A DNA stretch of 64,000 nucleotides from Lachnoanaerobaculum umeaense (GTDB lineage: Bacteria > Bacillota > Clostridia > Lachnospirales > Lachnospiraceae), in the NCBI RefSeq assembly GCF_003589745.1, contig NZ_CP032364.1:2232001-2296000 (forward strand). Direction: 5' to 3'. Below the pieces are notes generated by a model. It was not told the DNA's origin and did not search any database. It was given only the letters and a program-made list of their open reading frames with translations. Shown here piece after piece: positions 18,213-27,310 of the stretch. Position 1 is the stretch's first letter. Each line of letters begins with the position of its first letter. The translations under genes and the position numbers were made by a program.

Positions 18213-19555
18213 TATGCATTTCCCCTTCCATTGATCTTATTTGCAAGTCTCATTGCACCTTCTCTTACCTTAGCAAGTACTTCCTTTTCATCAATGTGAA
18301 GAAGCTCTCTATCTTTCATCAAGATATTTCCGTTTGCAATTGTAGTTCTAACATCTTTTCCGCATACTCCGAACAATAGATGGCTATTGATATTTGAAGC
18401 GGTCATAGGTGTATTCGGTGTATAATCAACAACGATAACATCAGCTGCTGCGCCGGGCTTTAATACTCCAAGCGGCTTCTTAAAGTATCTGTTTGCAATA
18501 TTTGCATTGTACTCAAAAAGCATCTTTGGAACTTCACCCCAAGCTGCATTAGGATCGCATAAATGGTGCTTATGAAGCACATTTGCAACCTTCCATGACT
18601 CTAAAACGTCATGTGTATAGCCATCACTTCCGAGTCCGCATACAATTCCTCTGTGAACAATCTCCATTGTTGGAGGGCATCCGCATGCATTACCCATATT
18701 TGACTCAGGGTTATGTACTACACAAGTGTTTGTATCTCTGATAAGATCCATCTCATGTGGGTTAATATAAATACAGTGTGCAAGTAATGACTTATCGCCC
18801 AGAACTTTCCAGTCATATAATCTGTCAACAATTCTCTGGTTGTGTACTTTCAAGCATGAATGCAAATCTTCAATACCCTCTGCCACATGGATATGACATC
18901 CGATATCTTCCGGCTTTCTTGACATAGCATATTCCATTGACTTGTCAGAAATTGTGAAGCTGGCATGCATTCCCATCATACCTGCAATCATGTCTGAATC
19001 GTCTTTTTTTGCATGATTTGCAAAATCAACGTTCTCCTTAACAGCCGCTTTCATCTTGTCTTCGCCATCACGATCAGATATCTCATAGCAAAGACAACTT
19101 CTAACACCCGTCTCTCTTGCAGCCTTTTCAATAGCAAAAAGGCTTCCCTCGATCTCACCAAAGCTTGCATGATGATCAAAAATAGTTGTAACACCATTCT
19201 TAACACAGTCAATATAAGTAGTCATAGCAGAAAGATATGTGAGCTCGTTGTCTAAATTTCTGTCTATTGTCCACCATAAGCCGTCCAGGATCTCCAAAAA
19301 TCCATGTGGGTTGTAACCATTGATGCTCAAGCCTCTTGCCATCGCAGAATAAATATGCTCGTGTGTGTTGATGAATGCCGGCATTATGAGCCCGCCCTTT
19401 GCATCCACGAAAGTTGCATCCGCATATTTTTCCTTCAAATCACGGTAGTTTCCAACCTCTAAAACTGTGTTGCCATCCAGTACTACAGACCCATCCTCAA
19501 TTAATGGCTGTTCCTGATTTCCAGTAACTACCCTTCCATTACCAATTAGTAGCAT
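18212..19555 (-). CDS. ssnA: SsnA-type putative aminohydrolase
   Basis: An amidohydrolase-superfamily enzyme of 447 residues related to guanine and chlorohydrolase-type deaminases. Visible metal-site motifs are NTHEHIYSAMARG near residue 62, HIHVAEG near 220, a later His in LLAHCIYINPHE, and GLGSDGYTHD near 310. It starts with the usual amidohydrolase beta segment (MLLIGNGRVVTGNQEQ). It is the first gene of the ssnA-ygfK-hydA operon, with a good promoter about 60 bp upstream and a GGAG ribosome site. The exact substrate is not established; the setting points to purine-ring breakdown. Confidence 0.93.
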   Translation of the reverse strand: MLLIGNGRVVTGNQEQPLIEDGSVVLDGNTVLEVGNYRDLKEKYADATFVDAKGGLIMPAFINTHEHIYSAMARGLSINGYNPHGFLEILDGLWWTIDRNLDNELTYLSAMTTYIDCVKNGVTTIFDHHASFGEIEGSLFAIEKAARETGVRSCLCYEISDRDGEDKMKAAVKENVDFANHAKKDDSDMIAGMMGMHASFTISDKSMEYAMSRKPEDIGCHIHVAEGIEDLHSCLKVHNQRIVDRLYDWKVLGDKSLLAHCIYINPHEMDLIRDTNTCVVHNPESNMGNACGCPPTMEIVHRGIVCGLGSDGYTHDVLESWKVANVLHKHHLCDPNAAWGEVPKMLFEYNANIANRYFKKPLGVLKPGAAADVIVVDYTPNTPMTASNINSHLLFGVCGKDVRTTIANGNILMKDRELLHIDEKEVLAKVREGAMRLANKINGRGNA

Positions 19556-19614
19556 TGTAAATCTCCTCTCTGAATTATGCAGTTTTAATTACAAAAACCT
19601 AATAATGTATCTTT

Positions 19615-19643
19615 ATTTTAACATTTTTTAATAGCATTTTCAA
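19615..19643 (-). promoter_or_regulatory. Promoter of the ssnA-ygfK-hydA operon
   Basis: On the minus strand TTGAAA is followed after exactly 17 bp by TAAAAT, about 60 bp before the ssnA start codon. Confidence 0.6.
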
Positions 19644-19732
19644 GGCTTATCTAATTATATTTTATTTTTTCTAAAAGTTTTTAAGGTATGTTTATTGTGC
19701 TTAAAAATGAACATTTACTTTCATTTTTTCTC

Positions 19733-19761
19733 TTGACAGTTATTAACATTTTTGATACCAT
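19733..19761 (+). promoter_or_regulatory. Promoter of tRNA-Gly
   Basis: A perfect TTGACA is followed after 17 bp by TACCAT. The tRNA begins 16 bp further on. Confidence 0.55.
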
Positions 19762-19777
19762 TATAGAGTAATTTTTT

Positions 19778-19848
19778 GCAGGTGTGGTTCAATGGTAGAA
19801 CATCAGCCTTCCAAGCTGAATACGTGGGTTCGATTCCCATCACCTGCT
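19778..19848 (+). tRNA. tRNA-Gly(TCC)
   Basis: A full cloverleaf can be drawn. The acceptor stem is GCAGGTG with CACCTGC, the anticodon stem is TCAGC with GCTGA around the loop CTTCCAA (anticodon TCC), and the T arm contains GGGTTCGATTCCC. The CCA end is not encoded, and a run of T residues follows directly, which probably stops transcription. Confidence 0.95.
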
Positions 19849-19870
19849 TTTTTTGTGCCTACTTATACAC

Positions 19871-19899
19871 TTTACATAATCTGAAAATATAAGTACAAT
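19871..19899 (+). promoter_or_regulatory. Promoter of mecA
   Basis: TTTACA and TACAAT are separated by 17 bp, ending 24 bp before the mecA start codon. Confidence 0.6.
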
Positions 19900-19923
19900 A
19901 GAATTATAGAAAGGGGTGATACC

Positions 19924-20604
19924 TTGAGAATTGAAAGGGTTAATACCAATCAGATAAGATGTACTTTATCAAGTGTTGATTTAAAGAATAGAAATTTAGA
20001 CATAGTAGAATTAACATATGGAAGTGATAATGCAAAATCATTGTTTCAGGAAATGCTTAGCAAAGCTTCTTATGAGGTAGGTTTTGATGCGGATGATTCA
20101 CCTCTTATGATAGAGGCTGTACCTCTATCTAATGACAGCATTATTATATATGTAACAAAAGTGGATGATCCTGATGAATTAGATTCAAGATTTGCAAGAT
20201 TCTCTCCTACTTCTGCCGATGATTTATTCTCTTCCTTTGATTTGAAGATTAGTAACCTATTAGAAGGAGCTCTTGATTTGAAAAATGATGTCGAAAATGA
20301 GGAGTCATCAAAGGAATCTTACCTAAGAGCATATTCATTTAACACTCTGGATGAGTTTATAGATGCTGCAAAGGCAGTCAAGAGTTATTCCGGAGAAAAT
20401 ACTTTATATAAAGATGAAATCAACAACAGATTTATTCTTGTGCTTAAAAAGAATGATGATAAAAAAGATTTCTCAGCCGCAGCCAATATTTTGTCCGAGT
20501 ATGGAATCAAGCTATCTGCTACATCATTTAGCGAAGACTACTATAAAGAACATTATAAAATTATTATAAAAGAAAACGCTATTACACAAATAGCAAAAAT
20601 CTGA
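19924..20604 (+). CDS. mecA: Adaptor protein MecA
   Basis: MecA is the ClpC adaptor that recruits substrates for degradation and controls competence in Bacillus-type bacteria. The 226-residue product matches the family at the N terminus (MRIERVNTNQIRCTLSSVDL, LFQEMLSKASYEVGF, PLMIEAVPL, IIYVTKVDDPDELDSRFARFSP), which is the substrate-binding half. The C-terminal ClpC-binding half is more divergent. Translation starts at TTG, supported by the GGGGTG ribosome site and by the family start. A promoter and a terminator enclose it, so it is monocistronic. Confidence 0.92.
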   Translation: MRIERVNTNQIRCTLSSVDLKNRNLDIVELTYGSDNAKSLFQEMLSKASYEVGFDADDSPLMIEAVPLSNDSIIIYVTKVDDPDELDSRFARFSPTSADDLFSSFDLKISNLLEGALDLKNDVENEESSKESYLRAYSFNTLDEFIDAAKAVKSYSGENTLYKDEINNRFILVLKKNDDKKDFSAAANILSEYGIKLSATSFSEDYYKEHYKIIIKENAITQIAKI

Positions 20605-20610
20605 TTTTTA

Positions 20611-20640
20611 AGAAGCACTGAATATTTTAGTGCTTCTTTT
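20611..20640 (+). terminator. Rho-independent terminator of mecA
   Basis: AGAAGCACT pairs with AGTGCTTCT across a short AT-rich loop and is followed by T residues, just after the mecA stop. Confidence 0.85.
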
Positions 20641-20675
20641 TATTTATTATTTTTTTAACAAACTTCAAAATATTA

Positions 20676-20704
20676 TTGCTTTTTTCCAAATTGTTATGTA
20701 TATT
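20676..20704 (+). promoter_or_regulatory. Promoter of pckA
   Basis: TTGCTT and TATATT are separated by 17 bp. The predicted transcript start is near 20711, leaving an untranslated leader of about 135 bases that contains the inverted repeat at 20783-20817. Confidence 0.5.
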
Positions 20705-20782
20705 TTAATAAGGTTAATTGTACTTTAAAAAGTGCATAACTTTTATTCACACGAATGCGAAAGCATATCGTGCTAAATATCT

Positions 20783-20817
20783 GATATAAAGATGATAAAT
20801 GCTTTATCTTTGATATC
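20783..20817 (+). promoter_or_regulatory. Inverted repeat in the pckA leader
   Basis: GATATAAAGAT-GATAAA and TTTATC-TTTGATATC pair over about 15 bp with a small bulge and a three-base loop. The repeat ends about 15 bp before the pckA ribosome site, so it could be an operator or an RNA structure that controls pckA. It matches no regulator or riboswitch known to me. Confidence 0.4.
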
Positions 20818-20844
20818 AAAATAAATATGAAAAGAGGATTATTT

Positions 20845-22452
20845 ATGGCAAATATTGATTTAACCCAGTATGGCATTACAGGCACTACAGAGATAGTACA
20901 CAACCCATCTTATGATGAATTATTTGCAGCTGAGACAGATGCTTCATTATCAGGTTATGAAAAAGGACAGATAAGTGAACTTGGTGCTGTTAATGTATTA
21001 ACAGGTATTTATACAGGTCGTTCACCTAAAGATAAATTTATAGTAATGGATGAGAATTCAAAGGACACAGTTTGGTGGACATCTGCTGACTATGCAAATG
21101 ATAACCATCCACTTTCAGAGGATTCTTGGAAAGTATTAAAGGATCTTGCAAAAAATGAGCTCTCAAATAAGAAGCTTTATGTAGTAGATGCTTTCTGTGG
21201 TGCAAACAAGGATACAAGAATGTCAGTTCGTTTCATCGTGGAAGTTGCTTGGCAAGCACATTTCGTTACAAATATGTTTATTCAGCCAACAGCTGAGGAA
21301 CTTGAGAATTTCAAGCCTGATTTTGTAGTTTACAATGCTTCAAAAGCAAAAGTATCTAACTACAAAGAGCTTGGTCTTAATTCAGAAACAGCTGTTGCTT
21401 TTAATATCACAAGCCGCGAGCAGGTTATCCTTAACACATGGTATGGTGGTGAGATGAAGAAGGGTATGTTCTCAATGATGAACTACTATCTTCCACTTAA
21501 GGGAATAGCTTCAATGCACTGTTCAGCAAATACAGATATGAATGGTGAAAATACAGCAATTTTCTTCGGTCTTTCAGGAACAGGTAAGACAACTCTTTCA
21601 ACAGATCCTAAGAGACTTCTTATCGGTGATGATGAGCATGGTTGGGATGACAATGGTGTATTCAACTATGAGGGCGGATGCTATGCTAAGGTTATCAACC
21701 TTGACAAGGAATCTGAGCCTGATATCTACAATGCTATCAGAAGAGATGCTCTTTTAGAGAATGTTACTCTTGATGAGAACGGCAAGATCGACTTTAATGA
21801 CGGAAGCAAAACAGAGAACACAAGAGTTTCATATCCTATCGACCATATCGAGAACATAGTTAAACCTATATCACATGGTCCTGCTGCAGAGAATGTAATC
21901 TTCCTTTCAGCAGATGCATTCGGAGTACTTCCTCCTGTATCAATCCTTACACCTGAGCAGACACAGTACTACTTCCTCAGCGGATTTACAGCTAAGCTTG
22001 CAGGTACAGAGCGTGGTATTACAGAGCCTACACCTACATTCTCAGCTTGTTTCGGGCAGGCATTCCTTGAGCTTCATCCAACAAAGTACGCTGAAGAACT
22101 TGTAAAGAGAATGGAAAAGAACGGTTCAAAGGCTTATCTTGTAAATACAGGATGGAACGGAACAGGAAAGAGAATCTCTATCAAGGATACTCGTGGTATC
22201 ATCGACGGAATCCTTAGCGGTGCTATCAAGAATGCTCCTACAAAGAAAATTCCTTACTTTGACTTCGAAGTTCCTACAGAGCTTGAGGGTGTAGATACAA
22301 AGATTCTTGACCCAAGAGATACATATGCAAATGTTGCTGATTGGGAAATCAAGGCAAAGGATCTTGCTTCAAGATTCGCAAAGAACTTCAAGAAGTATGA
22401 GACAAATGAGGCAGGTAAGGCTTTAGTAGCTGCCGGCCCAAAGGTAGACTAA
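20845..22452 (+). CDS. pckA: Phosphoenolpyruvate carboxykinase (ATP)
   Basis: PckA interconverts oxaloacetate plus ATP and PEP plus CO2 plus ADP. In rumen and gut anaerobes it often runs toward oxaloacetate, making ATP. The roughly 535-residue product has the P-loop [14 protein letters not shown] near residue 242, the PEP-carboxykinase block [20 protein letters not shown] just after it, [11 protein letters not shown] near 58, and the active-site region [18 protein letters not shown] use the ATG at 20845, which has GAGG seven bases upstream, instead of the in-frame ATG at 20827 that lacks a ribosome site. Promoter and terminator make it a single-gene unit. Confidence 0.96.
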   Translation: MANIDLTQYGITGTTEIVHNPSYDELFAAETDASLSGYEKGQISELGAVNVLTGIYTGRSPKDKFIVMDENSKDTVWWTSADYANDNHPLSEDSWKVLKDLAKNELSNKKLYVVDAFCGANKDTRMSVRFIVEVAWQAHFVTNMFIQPTAEELENFKPDFVVYNASKAKVSNYKELGLNSETAVAFNITSREQVILNTWYGGEMKKGMFSMMNYYLPLKGIASMHCSANTDMNGENTAIFFGLSGTGKTTLSTDPKRLLIGDDEHGWDDNGVFNYEGGCYAKVINLDKESEPDIYNAIRRDALLENVTLDENGKIDFNDGSKTENTRVSYPIDHIENIVKPISHGPAAENVIFLSADAFGVLPPVSILTPEQTQYYFLSGFTAKLAGTERGITEPTPTFSACFGQAFLELHPTKYAEELVKRMEKNGSKAYLVNTGWNGTGKRISIKDTRGIIDGILSGAIKNAPTKKIPYFDFEVPTELEGVDTKILDPRDTYANVADWEIKAKDLASRFAKNFKKYETNEAGKALVAAGPKVD

Positions 22453-22473
22453 TAATATATTTATAAATATTTT

Positions 22474-22503
22474 GCCTGTGACTATCTTGTCACAGGCATT
22501 TTA
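22474..22503 (+). terminator. Rho-independent terminator of pckA
   Basis: GCCTGTGA and TCACAGGC form a perfect 8-bp stem with an eight-base loop, followed by ATTTTATAG. Confidence 0.85.
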
Positions 22504-22571
22504 TAGTTTAATATTATCTTTTCACAAATCCATATGCTCTTACACCAAATTTTGTTTTCTGAAATATCAAA

Positions 22572-24341
22572 TCAAATAACTTCCACCATCATTCTTACTG
22601 CCGCTTTCCCCGCAATATGCTTATCTTCACTTTCAGAGCTTACAAGCACAGAATCGTCAAAATTATCAATATCCTTTATAATAAACTCATCCCCCAAATT
22701 TATCTTCTTTTCTACAAGATATTCAAGTAAATCCCTGTCATCTTCAACCTTATGAAGCCTGCACTTTGCCCCTTTTGAAAGTTCCGAGAGTTTTTTCAGC
22801 TTATCCACATCGGGATGATTCTCATATATTTCATTTCCATGCGGACAATGTTTGGGCTTATTTAAAAATTCATTCAATCTGTCCTTTAATCCGTTTGACG
22901 TGACATATTCCAATGCCTTTGCATCCTCATGTACATTTTTCCATGAATATCCCAGATACTCCACCAAAAACAATTCCCACAATCTATGCTTTGTCAGCAA
23001 TGCTCTGGCCCTCATTTTACCTGTTTCCGTCAAAAGAATCGACTTGTTCTCAGTATATACTTCACCCTCTTCTACCAGTTTTTTTAACATCTCACTTACA
23101 GATGCAGCTTTTATCCCCAAAATCTCTGCAATCTTTTTGTTTGTTGCAGTTTCCTTTTTTTCAATAAGATCATAAATTGCTAATATATAATCATCTCTAC
23201 CGGTGTCTATCTTAGCCATATCATTTTCCCTTACTCTAAGTCCGTAATGTTTTCTTATATCATTACTTAATTTTTTACCTGTTTCAGTCAGAGAATATAC
23301 ACCTCTTTCTTTTGCACGATAGACATATCCCTTTTTTATCAGCTTGTCCAAAACATATTTGAGCTTCCTGTCGGACCAGGCAATATGCTCTCTTATTGTA
23401 CTGTACCCCAATTCACCAAGAGCATTTTTCTTTCCTGTATGATTATCTATGTGTAAAATCAAAAGTTCTCTACTAAAACGATTTTTGTTCTTAATGTATC
23501 TTATCATCTTAGTGATGATTCCACCGGGATATACTGCCATGGTTATCATGAATGTTAAACCTGAAACTACAGCACACATTCCCGACATGGATACATTAAA
23601 TTTTACAGCAAGAAAATATCCTATGCAAGAATTAACTATAGCATATACAGCCGACAATAATAAAGTTATCTTTAAATCCTTGGATATCAGGTATGCACTT
23701 GCAGCCGGTGAAATAAAAAAGGCTATTGCAAGTATCGCACCTACAGATTCAAATGCCGAGACTGCGGTAAATGAAATTAGTGCCATAAAAATATAATAAA
23801 GTCCGGTACCCGCAATACCTGCCACTCCTGCATATACCGGATCAAATGAACTTATTTTAAGTTTTCTAAAAAACACTGTTACAAATATAATATTTATTAA
23901 AAGTACAAAACTCATCTGTACCAAAGCCTTTGGTAGGCTTGCTCCAAGAAAGTTTATTCTATGGAACGGAGCAAGTATGATCTCTCCGATCAAAACCACC
24001 TCTGTGTCCAAATGTACATTTCTTGCATATCTTGTAATAAGTATAACAGCTACCGAGAAAAACATCGGAAAAATTATTCCTACCGATGCATCCTCACTTA
24101 CTCTTTTACTTTTTATAAGCAGCTCTATGCAGATCGTTGTCAATACTCCAAAAAGACTTGCTCCTATTATTAATAAAGCACTACCTATATCCTTAGTAAT
24201 AAAATATCCTATAACTATTCCAAGCAATACCGAATGTGAGATCGCATCCGAAACCATGGACAATCTTCTAAGCACTAAAAACACACCTAAAATAGCACAG
24301 GCAAGGGAGGTTATTATAAGTATATATAAAGATTCTATCAT
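22572..24341 (-). CDS. Metal ABC permease fused to a DtxR/MntR-type repressor
   Basis: The 589-residue protein joins a transporter subunit to its likely regulator. Residues 1 to about 270 form an ABC-3 permease of the manganese/zinc type, with seven to nine helices and LRRLSMVSDAISHSVLLGI near the start. Residues about 285-350 form a winged helix. Residues 375-500 form a DtxR-type unit: a helix-turn-helix (NKKIAEILGIKAASVSEMLKKLV), a wing, and a dimerisation/metal segment (HRLWELFLVEYLGYSWKNVHEDAKALEYV). Residues 505-589 look like the C-terminal FeoA/SH3-like domain. The usual EH pair of the metal site reads EY here. It overlaps the preceding permease by 4 bp. The DNA-binding part would be held at the membrane unless it is released. 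Confidence 0.88.
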   Translation of the reverse strand: MIESLYILIITSLACAILGVFLVLRRLSMVSDAISHSVLLGIVIGYFITKDIGSALLIIGASLFGVLTTICIELLIKSKRVSEDASVGIIFPMFFSVAVILITRYARNVHLDTEVVLIGEIILAPFHRINFLGASLPKALVQMSFVLLINIIFVTVFFRKLKISSFDPVYAGVAGIAGTGLYYIFMALISFTAVSAFESVGAILAIAFFISPAASAYLISKDLKITLLLSAVYAIVNSCIGYFLAVKFNVSMSGMCAVVSGLTFMITMAVYPGGIITKMIRYIKNKNRFSRELLILHIDNHTGKKNALGELGYSTIREHIAWSDRKLKYVLDKLIKKGYVYRAKERGVYSLTETGKKLSNDIRKHYGLRVRENDMAKIDTGRDDYILAIYDLIEKKETATNKKIAEILGIKAASVSEMLKKLVEEGEVYTENKSILLTETGKMRARALLTKHRLWELFLVEYLGYSWKNVHEDAKALEYVTSNGLKDRLNEFLNKPKHCPHGNEIYENHPDVDKLKKLSELSKGAKCRLHKVEDDRDLLEYLVEKKINLGDEFIIKDIDNFDDSVLVSSESEDKHIAGKAAVRMMVEVI

Positions 24342-25225
24342 TTGCCCTCCCTCATTTTTCTTATATTAATAAGCATGCTCACGATACCTCTTGGTGCAAA
24401 CAATACTGATAAAAGTGCAATAATCGACATAATAAGTATTATGCTCGGACCTGTGGAAAGTCCTTTCACCGCACTGCTTATAAAAGTTCCCAAAAATGCC
24501 GATACTGCTCCTGTAGCCGCAGCTATAAACAATACTTTCTCATAACTTTTACTCCATTGTAAGCCTGTAACAGCCGGAGTTATCAGCATACTGCTTATTA
24601 AGATAGCACCCACAGCCTTTAGACCTGCCGCAATGAGTATCATGGTTATTATCATTATAAGAAGAGAAAGCAACCTTGAATTTATCCCTATTGTATATGC
24701 ATATACCGTATCAAATACATATACCTTTATCTCTTTATAAAAAACTATAAAGAGGAACAAAGATATAATAGATACCGCCAATATGATATACACATCTTCT
24801 TTAAGTATATATGCCGCCTGTCCGAATATATAACTTGCAAGCCCCGACTGTGAAGCTCCCTGAAATTTGTGGTTTCCTTGAATATAACTTTTTAATACCA
24901 TACCCAGACCAAACATTGCAGATAATATCACCGCCATTGCAGTATCAGCTTCTATCTTTGAGCCTTCCGAAATTATCTGTATAAGCATAAATGCAATTAT
25001 ACCTGCCACTATTGCACCAATCATTAAAATAACAGAACTTTTCCTTCCGGATATCATAAATGCCAGAATTATTCCGGGCAGTGATGCATGCCCTACGGCA
25101 TCCCCTATCAGACTTTGCCCTTTTAATATACTTATCGTTCCGACTATACCCGTTGCCATGGCAAGCAGCATTGTTCCTATAGCAACCACAATAAATGAAT
25201 ACTGTGTAATCATACTTATATTCAT
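24338..25225 (-). CDS. Metal ABC transporter permease (ABC-3 family)
   Basis: This 295-residue membrane protein has eight or nine hydrophobic helices and the ABC-3 family blocks: SILKGQSLIGDAVGHASLPGI near residue 32, TDTAMAVILSAMFGLGMVL-like text near 98, and GAILISSMLITPAVTG near 205. With the fused permease downstream it forms the membrane channel of a manganese, iron or zinc importer. The ATG has GGGGAG upstream and lies 3 bp after the ATPase stop; the end overlaps the fused permease start by 4 bp. Confidence 0.93.
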   Translation of the reverse strand: MNISMITQYSFIVVAIGTMLLAMATGIVGTISILKGQSLIGDAVGHASLPGIILAFMISGRKSSVILMIGAIVAGIIAFMLIQIISEGSKIEADTAMAVILSAMFGLGMVLKSYIQGNHKFQGASQSGLASYIFGQAAYILKEDVYIILAVSIISLFLFIVFYKEIKVYVFDTVYAYTIGINSRLLSLLIMIITMILIAAGLKAVGAILISSMLITPAVTGLQWSKSYEKVLFIAAATGAVSAFLGTFISSAVKGLSTGPSIILIMSIIALLSVLFAPRGIVSMLINIRKMREGK

Positions 25226-25228
25226 AAT

Positions 25229-25939
25229 CTACTCCCCATATGTCGCATCTATATTTTCTTTTATAAATGTTTCCTCAGTTCTTCCGCTTGCTATAAGCTG
25301 TTTATTTACCATTACTACATGGTCAAAATATTCGCATAAGGTGTTTAAATCATGATGTACAGCTATGATAGTCTTTCCTTCTTTTTTAAACTCCCTCATT
25401 GTTTCTATAATTATATTCTCTGTCTTCTTATCAACTCCTGCAAGCGGTTCATCCATAAAGTAAATAAGGGCATTCTGAGCAATCGCCCTTGCTATGAATA
25501 CCCTTTGTTTTTGTCCCCCTGAAAGTTCTGAGATTTGCCTGGAGGCAAAATCTTCCATTTTCATTTTTTTCAATGCTTCTAAAGCTTTTTCTTTTTCAGA
25601 AGCATTTACTCTTTTAAATAAACCAAGACCTGCATATCTTCCCATTGTCACCACATCAATTACCGTAGTCGGAAAATTCCAGTTTACTGTGGTGGTTTGA
25701 GGTATATAAGCAATCTGCTTATATACCTCCTTGTAAGACTTACCCATAATGCTTACTTTACCTGAAATGGGCTTCATAAGCCCCAGTATTCCCTTCATCA
25801 AGGTGGATTTTCCGGCTCCATTAGGCCCTATTATTGCAGTAATACTTCCCTCATATATATCAAGATCCATATCCCATATCACAGGAATATCCGTATATGC
25901 CATTGTAAAGTCTTCCAAATGTATCAATACTTTTTCCAT
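25229..25939 (-). CDS. Metal ABC transporter ATP-binding protein
   Basis: This 236-residue ATPase energises metal import. Walker A is GPNGAGKS near residue 38, the signature is LSGGQKQRVFIARA near 139, Walker B is LIYFMDEPLAGVD near 159, and the switch His lies in IIAVHHDLNTL near 193. I start it at the ATG at 25939, which has GAGG six bases upstream, not at the TTG at 25951. The pattern of binding protein, ATPase and two permeases matches SitABCD/MntABC/TroABCD systems. Confidence 0.94.
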   Translation of the reverse strand: MEKVLIHLEDFTMAYTDIPVIWDMDLDIYEGSITAIIGPNGAGKSTLMKGILGLMKPISGKVSIMGKSYKEVYKQIAYIPQTTTVNWNFPTTVIDVVTMGRYAGLGLFKRVNASEKEKALEALKKMKMEDFASRQISELSGGQKQRVFIARAIAQNALIYFMDEPLAGVDKKTENIIIETMREFKKEGKTIIAVHHDLNTLCEYFDHVVMVNKQLIASGRTEETFIKENIDATYGE

Positions 25940-25956
25940 ATCAAACCTCAAAGGTA

Positions 25957-26952
25957 CTATTTTAAATTATCGGTAATAAGTTTTACATTATGCTTATACA
26001 TATCAATATATGTGTCCCCGTCTTCACCCTTTGGTGCCAGTGAATCTGAGAACAGTTCATTACCTTCACCGCTTACGATCTTTACATCTGCTCCCTTTGC
26101 AGCTGCACCTTCTCTAAGCTTCTCCATACGTGCCGGATCTGTTGTGGATTCTGCAAATATAGCCTTTATCTTGTGATCTACTATAAAATCTATAGTTTCC
26201 TGTATATCCTGATTTGCCACCTCCGATTCGGTGCTTACACCTTGAGGTGCTTTTACTTCTATATCATATGCTCTTGAGAAATAATTAAATGCATCATGAG
26301 GTGTAATCAAATATCTGCTATCCTTAGGTATTGAAGAAATATTCTCCTTCACATACTCATCAAGCTTTGTAAGTTCCTCCAAATACTTTGTCTTATTCTC
26401 TTCATACTTATCCTTATATTCGGGATTCAGATTCTCAAGTGATTCACTTGCTGCTTCAACTGCCATTTTATAAAGTCCTATATCAAACCAAAAATGTGGA
26501 TCTGTAATTATCTCACCATCTTCATCCATTGTTCCTATGCGATCCTGTGGAAAGTTTCTACTTACGGCCTCACCTTGTGCCTCAAGTGCCTCCACCATTT
26601 TACCTTCAAAATGAAGTCCATGATAAAGTGTAAGATCTGCAGAACTTAGCTTTGTATAATCCTCCGGCTTTGCAACATACAAATGCGGATCCTCGCCCGC
26701 CGGTATTATAAGTTCTACATTTACAGTATCACCTGCAATTTGCTCAACCATGTCCTGTAAAAATGAAGTAGTAACAACCACGTTCTTCTTATCCATAGTA
26801 TCGCTACGTGCTTTTGATGCTTCTTCCATTACCTTTGTCTCTGTATTTTGTGTAGTAGTCTGAGTATCTGAAGTTTTTACTCCTGCACATGCACAAAGTG
26901 ATAAAGCCATTCCTGCGGCTGCAATAAGTATACCGAATTTTCTTTTAAACAT
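25957..26952 (-). CDS. Metal-binding lipoprotein (TroA/MntA/ZnuA type)
   Basis: This is the extracellular metal receptor of the importer. The signal peptide ends in a lipobox (LSLCACAG, lipid-modified Cys near residue 21-23). The cluster-9 binding domain starts VVTTSFLQDMVEQIAGD. Its likely metal ligands are the His residues in DPHLYVAKPEDY and DPHFWFDI, the His in LITPHDAFNYFSRAY, and a late acidic residue. There is no His-rich loop, which in this family argues for manganese or iron over zinc, but that is only suggestive. It is the first gene of the operon, with a promoter and a palindromic operator directly upstream. Confidence 0.92.
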   Translation of the reverse strand: MFKRKFGILIAAAGMALSLCACAGVKTSDTQTTTQNTETKVMEEASKARSDTMDKKNVVVTTSFLQDMVEQIAGDTVNVELIIPAGEDPHLYVAKPEDYTKLSSADLTLYHGLHFEGKMVEALEAQGEAVSRNFPQDRIGTMDEDGEIITDPHFWFDIGLYKMAVEAASESLENLNPEYKDKYEENKTKYLEELTKLDEYVKENISSIPKDSRYLITPHDAFNYFSRAYDIEVKAPQGVSTESEVANQDIQETIDFIVDHKIKAIFAESTTDPARMEKLREGAAAKGADVKIVSGEGNELFSDSLAPKGEDGDTYIDMYKHNVKLITDNLK

Positions 26953-26993
26953 ATTAGCTCCTTCTAAATAAATTAGGTTATTTTATTTTATAA

Positions 26994-27007
26994 TTAGGTT
27001 TACCTAA
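26994..27007 (-). promoter_or_regulatory. DtxR-family-like operator in the metal importer promoter
   Basis: TTAGGTTTACCTAA has perfect TTAGGT/ACCTAA arms, the same half-site that DtxR/IdeR-type repressors recognise. A further half-site TTAGGTTA lies at 26973-26980. It falls between the promoter and the first gene, at about +5 to +18 from the expected transcript start, where a bound repressor would block transcription. Confidence 0.7.
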
Positions 27008-27018
27008 CTATATTTTAA

Positions 27019-27047
27019 TTTATACCTTATTTTTTGAAGTAAAGCAA
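27019..27047 (-). promoter_or_regulatory. Promoter of the metal importer operon
   Basis: On the minus strand TTGCTT is followed after 17 bp by TATAAA. The operator lies about 11 bp downstream of the -10 box. Confidence 0.6.
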
Positions 27048-27173
27048 GTACTACTACCAACTTTCTCAAATAAATTATAATTATTCCGATTTTAATAAGT
27101 ATGATAATTTTGATAAAAACTAATGTTGTAAACAATATTCTGTTATTCTTTAAAATTTATTCTGTTATTTTCG

Positions 27174-27202
27174 TTGAAATTCAAATTTAGTTACAATATA
27201 GT
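27174..27202 (+). promoter_or_regulatory. Promoter of the cell-wall-binding protein gene
   Basis: TTGAAA and TATAGT are separated by 17 bp, giving a leader of about 100 bases before the start codon. The rest of the 358-bp gap is AT-rich and otherwise featureless. Confidence 0.6.
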
Positions 27203-27310
27203 AAGATAAACTTAAGTCTAAAGGACTATATTTTATACAAAGAATCATTTAGAATATAAGCATAACATAAAAATATTAATCAGCAGGTAAAACTGCAGAA
27301 TGGAGGCAAA

